Shown one piece after another: positions 22,201-31,392 of a stretch of 64,000 bases of DNA. Both the position numbers and the translations under genes were made by a program. Source of the DNA: Gloeopeniophorella convolvens (Eukaryota > Basidiomycota > Agaricomycetes > Russulales); NCBI GenBank assembly GCA_022496205.1, contig WTXD01000070.1, positions 1 to 64,000 on the forward strand, written 5' to 3'. The notes beneath the pieces were generated by a model. It ran no database searches. It was not told where the DNA came from and worked only from the letters and a program-made list of their open reading frames with translations. How positions within the stretch are numbered: the first letter of the stretch is position 1; each line of letters opens with the position of its first letter.

Positions 22201-23381
22201 ATGGCAAAGGGCAAACACGCTAGCGCATCCAGCGGGCGCGGGCGCGGTGCTGGTGCTGGTGGAGGTAAGAGGGGAAGAGGCACAGGCGCGCGGCGGGGCC
22301 TTCTCGCCGCAGACAGGTCGTCAGCGTCAGAGGGTGTCCGGCCCGACAGCGCGGTCGATGGAGTCCCAGACGATCTAGACGCGCGCGAGGTTGACGAGGA
22401 GGAGGCAGCCCCGGTGTCGAGTGCGTGCCCATACCCTGCGTTTGGACCGTCGCTGACCGCCGCATAGATGTCGCGATCACGGTGCCGGTGGCAATGTGGG
22501 TGGGTGCGCTTGCCCGGGTGGTGGGTCTCCCTGACCGCGTCGCAGGATTTCGACCAGTGCGACCCGCGCCGGTGTTCGGGGAAGAAGCTTGCTCGCCAGC
22601 ACCTGGTCACCGAGTTGCGCGTCGGCGCGCGGTTCCGCGGCATTGTCCTTTCGTGCGTCCCGTTACGGCGGCCAGTTCAGCAGTGCTGATGCAGCGCACA
22701 GGCCAAATGGGAAGCAGGTGCTATCCCCAGCGGACAGGGAGATCGTCGACAAGGGCGGCCTTGCTGTTGTCGAGTGCTCGTGGGCGCGACTGTCCGAAAT
22801 CCCGTTCACCAAGATTGCCTCGCCCCACGAACGACTGCGTACGTCTCCAGTCCGAGCAGAACGGCGCATAGTTAATGAACCTAGCGCAGTGCCTTATCTT
22901 ATCGCCACCAATCCAACCAACTACGGCAAGCCCTGGCGTCTGAACTGTGCTGAGGCGCTTGCCGCTGCCTTCTACTTGACCGGCCACAATGATTGGGCAG
23001 AGATGATGCTGGCGCCTTTTGGCTGGGGTGGCTCCTTCTATACAGTCAATCGGTACGCATACAGCTGGTTGGATGGCTATCTGTGTGTGGCATCTGTCTG
23101 ATGACCTTCCAGGCACCTGCTCGACCGGTACTGTGCCTGTGAGGACGCGGCAGGGGTCACGAGGGCGCAAGAAGAGGTTCTGGCCGAGCTTGAGGAGAGC
23201 TATGTTGCTGCACGTCGAGCACGAGGTGTGTCTGTGGCTGCGCGCAGGGCCCGACTGCGGGTCGCTCGCTGACACTGCTTTCCGTTTTGCAGAGGAGGAC
23301 GATGATCTTCTTGTGGCCAATCCCAATCATGCGCTCCCACCAGAATCTGACTCAGAGTCCGAGTCCGGGTCGGAAAAATGA
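22201..23381 (+). CDS. TSR3: TSR3, 18S rRNA aminocarboxypropyltransferase (copy A, intact)
   Basis: Transfers the aminocarboxypropyl group that completes the hypermodified pseudouridine of 18S rRNA, in late 40S maturation. Seven exons (22201-22420, 22468-22499, 22546-22652, 22702-22838, 22890-23052, 23113-23225, 23293-23381) give 286 residues. Family motifs: VPVAMWDFDQCDPRRCSGKK, RFRGIVLSPNGKQVLSPADR, GGLAVVECSWARL, LPYLIATNPTNYGKPWRLN and EALAAAFYLTGH. The ends are low-complexity: Gly/Arg-rich at the start (GRGRGAGAGGGKRGRG) and Asp/Glu/Ser-rich at the end (PPESDSESESGSEK). Start chosen at 22201; a Met codon six codons upstream is in frame but not needed. All joins keep frame. Confidence 0.93.
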
Positions 23382-24108
23382 TTGTGGCATACGACCTACA
23401 TGCCCCTTAGGACCCATATCCTGCAATGACTCATATGACTCGCAGATCCAACCTTCGGAAAGGTTGTATCAAGGAAAGCTGTCCAACTATCCTGTATCAC
23501 GGCGTCTCTTGTGTAGATCAGTCCAAGAGCTTAGAAGTCGGCCTAACTCGAGCTAGACACAGCCACACGACATCTCGTCCAATGTGGCACTCTTCTATCT
23601 GCACAGGCTAATCTTTTTCATGGACAACTTTCGTTCAGTGCATCAAGTGCTGCGATGGGCTAGGTGCCTTGACACCGCCACAGGCAGTGTTGTCTACCGA
23701 ATGCACCACCATTCTTCGGAATCGTGATCGCTTATTCGCCTTGCAGGCAACGTGCCTTGCACATCGCTTCATTCAGTCGTATCTCGGCATGATGGCCGTT
23801 CTCTATCGAACCTGTCACTCCAAGTGTCTTGAAGACTTGTGCGGGCATCCGTGATCACGAAGCTCATCTGCGGTGATAGGCCCCTCTGAGGGACGCACGA
23901 GCTTCATCGGTCTGCAGGCACGATGATCCCCCCACAGCTACAGCTGTAGTATGTGAGGGTTCAGATTAACGCCTATTTCATCCGGACTGTATCAATCGAG
24001 CGCCGTTATTCTATCGCACTGCCAGGCTTCGACTCCCGACAATCCCCTCGAGTACATAAAGCCGTCCTTCTATCTTTCACTTCGAATTTCGACCACGCTT
24101 GAGTCAAC
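23382..24108. other. Intergenic; promoter of 7TM-A
   Basis: No gene. A perfect palindrome CTACAGCTGTAG lies at 23938-23949 and GAGTACATAAAGCCG near 24050 is a likely TATA-type element about 55 bp before the ATG. Both recur in copy B. Confidence 0.55.
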
Positions 24109-25504
24109 ATGTCTGACTCAGTACCGATGCAAGTCTTGTATGAGTTTTCGGTTTGGTCTGCTGCAGATACACTCATCTCTGGACTATTATACGGTGTGTA
24201 TCGGGTCTAGATATATAGCTGACCATCTAACGTATCTGCAGGTGCATACGCCATACTGTATTTCGCTTCGACTGGTATCCTCCTGTAACTGGGTTCTCAC
24301 TGAAGCAGCCATAATCTTACTCACGAGTGTCACAGGTCCAGGGGGAATTCCACCAGGCTGGGGCCGAAGACGTTTATGTTATCCATCACCACGCTCATGT
24401 TCGTGCTCGGAACCATCGCCATTGTGCTGAACACCTGCTTGGTACAACGACAGCTGGCGAGAACCATTCTCCCAGAGCTAGTGACCTGGCAAAGCATACA
24501 AAAGACCCAGGTCATCGTCAGCATCCTCGGTGCCATCGTGCGGTTGAACGTACGTGGTTCCTTTTATTTTATTTTTGTCCCTTATGCGAACGCCAAGTCA
24601 TCCGACCAGCCCATTCTGAGCGACATCGTCTGCGCGTGGCGGGCCGTCGTGCTCTGGAATTCAGACCGCCGGGTGCTTGCCTTTCTTACCACCATAATCA
24701 TCGCCACGATCGGTGCGCAGCCCTCGCTCAGGCTCTGCGCGCTGGCTATTGACCAGCTCTGGTACAGGAACTGTGGGCTACGACCTGTATCTTCGTCAGC
24801 TTTACCAGCAAGAGTCCGACTCGGCCACACGCGTGCCCTCAGTTACTGAAGGAACGCTTGTGCTAATCTTTGCCCTGCCAATGCTCAGCACGAACGTCGT
24901 ATCCACAGTGCTGATCGCCTGGAAGGCGTGGTGCGTCTCCCGTGCTCTGTCAACCACGCACCTCGGGCCTCAGACGCATCATATATCTACAGGGAGCGTC
25001 GCCTTGTCGTGCGTAAATACCTCGGGACAGGCAACGCGACACAGCGCGTCGAGAAGGCGCTCGCGCTGCTCATCGAGTCCGGCGCTGTGTACAGCCTCCT
25101 CCTGGTGTGTACCCTCTCCAGGGCCCGGCGCATCGCGGGGTGCATCCCTGACTGCCTCTTGTGTACATAGGTGCTCTACATCCTCATGGCATTCAACATC
25201 ATCCCCGTGTCAGACTGGACTACCATCTCGGACATCTCCATACTCAATGTGTCGGTGCGTATTCTACATTCTTGTTTAGAGACGCGGGAGACAGTGGGGG
25301 CTTACGTTACCTTGCAAGTGTATATATCCGACGCTCATTACCCTTCTCGTGGGACTCCAGCGCAGCCAGTTCGAGCACTACGCCACGACATATGAGGAGA
25401 CTTCCAGTCAATTCGCGCAAGCATTACCTCGGCATTCCTCTCACCCTGCAGGAGTGGCACTGCCTCCCGAACCGTTCGACAGCATGTGCGAGATTTCTGT
25501 GTAG
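24109..25504 (+). CDS. Seven-helix membrane protein of a basidiomycete-expanded family (7TM-A, intact)
   Basis: Multi-pass membrane protein of a large, functionally uncharacterised basidiomycete family with receptor-like topology. After splicing the order is MSDSVPMQVLYEFSVW, SGLLYGAYAILYFASTGILL (helix 1), FMLSITTLMFVLGTIAIVLN (helix 2), ILSDIVCAWRAVVLWNSDRR, LAFLTTIIIATIG, LVLIFALPMLSTNVVSTVLI, WKAW-ERRLVVRKYL, VEKALALLIESGAVYSLLL, VLYILMAFNIIP and YPTLITLLVGLQRSQ. About eight exons, with introns marked by GTGTGT, GTAACT, GTACGT, GTGCGC, GTGCGT and similar donors, all in phase. It ends in a Pro/Ser tail at TAG 25502. It is the only one of five paralogues in the window without a visible lesion. 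Confidence 0.8.
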
Positions 25505-27840
25505 AGAATAATTCAAGACATCGTGTACTACTACTGCCTTGTTGTAAGATTGACCACGGATGTCGCCATCGAATTGTGCCGGGCACCAACCGTCGCAAGA
25601 CGCCGCCGCGGCCGGGGGCCGCTGACGACATAACCACGACAGTCGGGTTAGGGTTCGTCAATCTCGCAACTCCCGACCTCCATCGCGGCCGCCTGGTTCC
25701 CTCCACTTGCCCTCCACTGTACGCTAGCAGACGGGCTTGACGTGCCCGCATTCGTCACCTCGTCGCCTTGGGGCGCCTGGTCTTCCGGTACTAGCGGCAA
25801 TAACTCAGCGCTCAGCCTGTAAGTGCCTGTGCTCGTGCTCGACGCTTCGCGCCCACGGCTACCTCTCTCGGTGGGTTGTCGACCTCCCTCTTAAGGTCTT
25901 CCACGTGGTCACGTTGCAAGTTGCGAATGGGTTGTAGAGATCCAGAGTCCACCTGAGGATCCTGACCTCTACTTTCTTAACCGGTCAATAGTTTTTTGTA
26001 CCCAGTCAGATACAATGCTCCCCTCAGAAGTAAATAAGGCAGAGGTCAGAATCGCCATGACACCATCTAAAGATCAAAACTCACTACGCCAGGGCGCCGC
26101 ATGCGATTGACAATGCATCAATCGGTTAGTACGATAGCATGTACCCCAGGCTTCAGACGCGTCCCCACAATCATTCTCTCCCAACGTAGGCGTGGCCGTA
26201 AGCAGGATGACCAGAGACATGACGTCCTCTAGACTTTGCCTAGCCCTCCAGCCGAGTGGCTGTCAGGGACGTGGGTGCTCTGCACCCGCGCCGACGGCAC
26301 AGCGGGCGGAGGGAAGTCTCCTGCTGCACCAACATGTAGTGCATAGGAGAGGGGATGCGGAGTCGTCTGAGTTTGTGACAATGGCGTGGAGGTAATGGGT
26401 GCGGCCTGGGCATGATGAGGTGGGGTATCAGTGGGCTGCTGGACCGGTGTTCCTGGGGCGAGCGCGAGGGAGATGCGCGCAGGGCGGTCACACAGTCCTA
26501 CCGGGCTGTCTGCAAGGCGGGACTGGCCTGGCCGCCGGCATCGGAGGCTGAAGCGACGGACTCGTTGCGGCTGGCGCGGGTGGGCGGTAGGACGACGTGG
26601 AGCATCACAGACTCAATGGTGTGCTTGTGAGAGGGTGCCACTGGAGTTCTGCATGCGTGGCACAGCATGACACGTGCTGCCGGTTGGCCACTGTACCATC
26701 CATCTGGTACACACGCAGCCCTTGCGACTCCGTGCACATAGCAATGTGCCGTGCATCCCGCGAGCAGCCGCGTGCCCTGCGTTGAAAGGGGGGAAGAGGA
26801 CGGCGTCCTCGGTCAGGGGAGTGGGGCCACGCTCGTTAGAGCACGGCGGCGGTTCGGCGCAGCACGCAACGGCGTGCGGGGTAGCGGGGTGGGCCGCGCG
26901 TGTGCGATCGTGTAGCGGTGGGGGTGGCGAGTCAAATACGAGGGCAGCCCGTACGACCGTCCTCGTCTGGGAAGACGGAGCCGTGCTTATCAGAGAGCGG
27001 CGGGAAACGGGGATGCGGGCGTTGGTATGCCATGTCGCCGCGGCGTTGCCGCGCGAAGAAGCTCGCGGCAGCGGCACATTCGTGTTGCCCTGGCTCTAAA
27101 TGAGGCCGTGCGATGGAGGTGGGAGCGGCGTCGTCGTCGCCGTCGTGACGAGTCGGGATGCAGGCGCGAGAACGGGCGCACCGTCGCCGTTTGTGTCAAC
27201 GGAACCGCACGGCGGGGGTAACGGCGGCACTTTTGCGGGGCGCGTGTCGCTGCGCCACGTCGCGGTCGCGCTACGCAGCGGGACCTGCTGTGCTAGCGCA
27301 TTGGAGGTGCGACACGAGTTGCACGCGCGCGTTGTCCTGCAAGGTTCCCGCGTGAGAGCGGTCGGCTGAAGGGGTTGCCGCCGTAGTTGAGAGCTCAGGG
27401 CAGTCTGCAGGTCTTGGCGCCAGGGGTCGGCGCATGTGCAGGGGCGGGAGAGGGCGGGAGGCTGGACAGCTGCCGGACAGCTGTGTGAGGCGGCGGCGGT
27501 GACAGCGTGGAGTTGTGGGGCGCTCTACGCTGCGCCAACACCTGCTATGACCGACCACACCTCCGCTCGACGCAATCGGCGTAGGCGGAGGTAGTGGAGG
27601 GTGATGCAGTGGCGTGGGGCGTGGCGGGAAGCGCAGGGAGGGGTGGGGTGACACGGCGGTGGCGGCGAGGCGGAAGCCGGGGTTGCGAGAGCGCAGCAGC
27701 GCCGTTGCGGAGGTGGTGAGGGCAGTCGTTCCCTACACTTGTATTTACAGGTATTTGCGTTAATATCTATGATTACATAAGAAATCGTCTTTCCATTGTC
27801 GGTCTTTGTTGTCTGTCGGGGCTCGGAGAATGCCGATTTC
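25505..27840. other. Non-coding; includes duplicated block and a CpG-rich stretch
   Basis: The part 25505-26690 is duplicated in copy B. From 26700 to 27700 the DNA is GC- and CpG-rich with open frames on both strands. None shows family motifs or matching introns, so I do not call a gene. Confidence 0.5.
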
Positions 27841-27869
27841 GGGCCGTGGGAACGGTGCGGAAAGGCAAA
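27841..27869 (+). repeat. 29-bp block shared exactly with 13412-13440
   Basis: Lies just before the left edge of duplication copy B. Copy A lacks it at the corresponding place. Confidence 0.6.
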
Positions 27870-28117
27870 GACTGGTGGTGGCGTTGTGGTGGGTGTAGAT
27901 GGACATGAAAAGCAAAGAAGGGCGGCAGACAAGGCGCGAGGGAATTGCGTTGAAGAACTAGAAAAGCCAAGCTGTCCCCTAAGATTTATGTATCGAATTA
28001 TGTACCCACGGCGTGCGCCAAATTGCCTTCCTTTTTTCAAACTCAGCAAACAGACACCGCCGCGAGATCATGGTCCGCGAGGATTGATCATGGCACAGGT
28101 GTTAGTTTGCAACACCA

Positions 28118-29346
28118 TGGCACAGGGCAAGCATGCCAGCGCATCCAGTGGCCGCGGCCGCGGCCGCGGCAGTGGAGGTGGTGGGGGTAAGCGGGGGAGA
28201 GGCACAGGCGCCCACGCGCGGCGGGGCCTTCTCGCCAGACAGGTCGTCCGCGTCAGAGGGCGCCCGGCCCGATAGCGCGGTCGATGTCCCAGACGATCCA
28301 GACGCGCGCAAAGGCGACGAGGAGGAGGCAGGCTCGGTATCGAGTGCGTGCCCATACTCTGCGTTTGGACCGTCGCTGACCGCCGCACAGATGTCGCGAT
28401 CACGGTGCCGGTGGCAATGTGGGTGCGTACGCTTGCCCGGGTGGTGGGTCTTCCTGACCACGTTGCAGGATTTCGATCACTGCGACCCGAGCCGCTGCTC
28501 AGGGAAGAAGCTTGCTCAACAGCACCTGGTCACCGAGCTGCGCGTCGGCGCATGGTTCCGCGGCATTGTCCTCTCGTGCGTCCCGCCCTGGCGGCCCCGT
28601 CCTGCGGTGCTGACGTGCGCGCAGGTCCAACGTGCTATCGCCAGCGGACAGGGAGATCGTCGACAAGGGCGGCCTTGCTGTTGTCGAGTGCTCGTGGGCC
28701 CGATTGTCCGAAATCCCCTTTGCCAAGATTGCCTCGCCCCACGAACGACTCCGTACGTCTCTAGTTCGAACGAAATGGCGCATAGCTGATGAACCTAGCT
28801 TAGTGCCTTATCTTATCGCCACCAATCCAACCAACTATGGCAAGCCCTGGCGCCTGAATTGTGCTGAGGCACTCGCCGCCGCCTTCTACTTGACCGGCCA
28901 CAATGATTGGGCAGAGATGCTGCTGGCGCCTTTTGGCTGGGGTGGCTCCTTCTACACTGTCAATCAGTACGCATACAGCTGGCTGGATGGCTGTCTGTGT
29001 GTGGCATCTGTCTGATGACCCTCCAGGCACTTGTTCGACCGGTACTGTGCCTGTGAGGACGCGGCAGGGGTCACAAAGGTGCAAGAAGAGGTTCTGGCCG
29101 AGCTTGAGGAGAGCTATGTTGCTGCACGTCGAGCACGAGGTGTGTCTGTGGCTGCGCGCAGAGCCCGACTGCGGGTCGCTCGCTGACACTGCTTTTCATT
29201 TTTCAGATGAGGAGGACGAGGATCTTCTTGTGGCCAATCCCAATCATGCGCTCCCACCAGAATCTGACTCGGAGTCCGGGTCCGGGTCGGAAAAACGACT
29301 GTGGCATACAATCTACATGCCCCTTAGGACCCATATCCTGCAATGA
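28118..29346 (+). pseudogene. TSR3: TSR3 copy B, damaged
   Basis: Follows copy A exon for exon, including splice sites. Against copy A it has lost two bases near 28235 in exon 1, which ends the main frame at TAG 28273-28275. Nine bases are missing around 28632, removing residues of the conserved GKQ segment. Its stop codon has changed to CGA (29296-29298), adding an unrelated tail to TGA at 29344-29346. The core motifs (VPVAMW, DFDHCDPSRCSGKK, ECSWARL, ATNPTNYGKPWRLN) are preserved. The conserved core could still be translated from an internal start such as the in-frame Met in exon 2, but loss of GKQ and the new tail make a working enzyme doubtful. Copy A probably supplies the function. Confidence 0.85.
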
Positions 29347-29981
29347 CTCATTGACCCGCAGCTCCAGCCTTGGTATAAAGGAAAGCTGTCCAACCATCAC
29401 GGCGTCTGTTCCGTCGATCAGTGTAAGAGCTTAGAAGTCGGCCTAACCCGAGCTGGACACAGCCACATGGCCTCTGGTCAAATGTGGTACTCTTCCATCT
29501 GCACAGGCTAATCTTCCTCGTGGGAAACTTTCGTCCAGTGCATCAAGTGCTGCGATGGGCTAGGTGCCTTGACACAGCCACAGGCAGTGTTGTCACCAAA
29601 TTCACTACTACATATTCTTCGGTATGGTAATCGCCTGTCCGCCTTGCAGGGAACGTGCCTTGCACATCGCTTCATTCAGTCATATCTCGGCATGGTGGCC
29701 GTTCTCTATCAAACCTGTCATTCCAAAGGGTCTTGAAGATTTGCGCGAGCGTCCGTGATCACGAAGCTCAGCTGCGGTGATAGGTCCGTCTGAGAGACGC
29801 ACGAGCTTCATCGGCCTGCAGGCACGATGCTCTCCCCACGGCTACAGCTGTGGTATGCGAGGGTTCAGGCCAAGGCCTACTTCATCACGGCTGTATCAAT
29901 AGAGCACCCCCCTCGAGTACATAAAGCCGCGCTTTCTATCCCTCACTTCGCAGTTCAACATTCAAACCCGCTTGTATCAAC
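29347..29981. other. Intergenic; promoter of 7TM-B
   Basis: Counterpart of 23382-24108. The palindrome is present as CCACGGCTACAGCTGTGG (29836-29853) and GAGTACATAAAGCCG recurs before the ATG. Confidence 0.55.
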
Positions 29982-31392
29982 ATGTCTGACGCAGAAATGA
30001 TGCATACCCTGTATGAGTTTTCGGTTTGGTATGCTGCAGATGCACTCACCTCCGGACTACTATACGGTGTGTATGGGATCTAGATCTATAGCTGACCGGC
30101 ACATCTAACGTATCTGCAGGTGCATACGCTATGCTGTACTTCGCTTCGACCGGTATCCTCCTGTAACTGGGTTCTCACTGAAGCAGTTGCAATCTTGCTC
30201 ACAACTACCTCAGGTCCAAAAGGAATTCCACCAAGCTGGGGGCGAAGACGTTTATGATATCCATCACCACGCTCATGTTCGTTCTCGGGACCATCGCCCT
30301 TGTACTCAACACCTGTCTGTTACAACGAGAACTAGAGAGCGCCACGCTCCCAGAGCTAGTAACCTGGCAAACCATACGAAAAACTGAGGTCATCCTCGAC
30401 ATCTTCTCTGCCATTGTGCGGGTGAACGTACGTAGTTTTATTGTTATTCCCGTCCTTTATGCGAACGCCAAGTCATGCGACCAGCCCATTCTGAGCGACA
30501 TCGTCTGCGCGTGGCGGGCATTCGTGCTCTGGAATTCAGACCGCCGGGTGCTTGCCTTTCTGACCACCATGATATTCGCCACGATTGGTGCGCCACCCCC
30601 ATCCATGCTCAGTGTCCGCTGGACACCGACTAACGCTGGTACAGGAACTGTGAGCTACGACCTGTACCTTCGTCAGCTCGACCAGCAAGAGTCCGACTCC
30701 GCAACCACGCGTGTACCCTCGGCAACCCAGGGAACGCTCGCGCTGATCTTTGTCCTGCCGATGCTCAGCACGAACGTCATGTCCACAGCGCTGATCGCCT
30801 GGAAGGCGTGGTGCGTCTCCCGCGCTCTGTCGATCGCGCGCCTTGGACCTCAGACGCATATGGCTACAGGGAGCGTCGCATCGTCGTGCGTAAATATCTC
30901 GGGGTCGGCAATGCGACACAGCGTGTAGAGAAGGCGCTCGCGCTACTCATCGAGTCCGGCGCTGTGTACAGCCTCCTCCTGGTGTGTACCCTCTTTAGGA
31001 CTCGGTGCATCGCGGGGCGCGCCCTGACCTGCTTCTTATGTAGGTACTCTACCTCCTCATGGCATTCAACATCATCCCCGTGTCAGACTGGACTACCATC
31101 TCGGACATCTCCATCCTCAACGCGTCGGTGCGTGTTCTACGTTTTTGTTTAAAAATGCGGGAGACAGTGGGGGCTCACGTTGCCTTGCAAGTGTATCTAT
31201 CCAACGCTCATTACCCTTCTCGTGGGGCTCCAGCGTAGTCAGTTCGACACTATGCCGCGACACACGAAGAGACTCCCACTCAGTTCGCGCAAGCATTGCC
31301 TCGGCATTCTTATCGCTCTGCAGGAGTGGCACTGCCTCCCGAATCAGTGCTCGACAGCATGTGCTCAATTTCTGTGTAGAAAAGAATTTTAG
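29982..31392 (+). CDS. Seven-helix membrane protein 7TM-B, altered C-terminus
   Basis: Paralogue of 7TM-A with the same exons: MSDAEMMHTLYEFSVWYAAD, FMISITTLMFVLGTIALVLN, ILSDIVCAWRAFVLWNSDRR, STALIAWKAW, ERRIVVRKYLG, VEKALALLIESGAVYSLLL, LYLLMAFNIIP and YPTLITLLVGLQRSQF. Just after the last helix one base is missing near 31246 relative to copy A (TTCGAC-ACTATG against TTCGAGCACTACG). The cytoplasmic tail is therefore read in another frame (DTMPRHTKRLPLSSRK) to TAG 31390. All helices are retained, so the protein may still fold. Only its tail, where signalling partners might bind, differs. Confidence 0.72.

Larger units (their letters stand above)
21998..26690 (+). repeat. Direct segmental duplication, copy A
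   Basis: Carries TSR3 copy A, its downstream region, membrane protein 7TM-A and about 1.2 kb of non-coding DNA. It matches 27889-33340 over almost its whole length. The clearest left edge is GTGGGTGTAGATGG and the right end lies within the 26.6-26.7 kb region. Confidence 0.9.

Noticed and set aside
26613..27654. Overlapping frames of 60-154 codons on both strands
   Set aside because: CpG-rich DNA with Arg/Pro/Ala-rich translations, no family motifs and no matching intron pattern.
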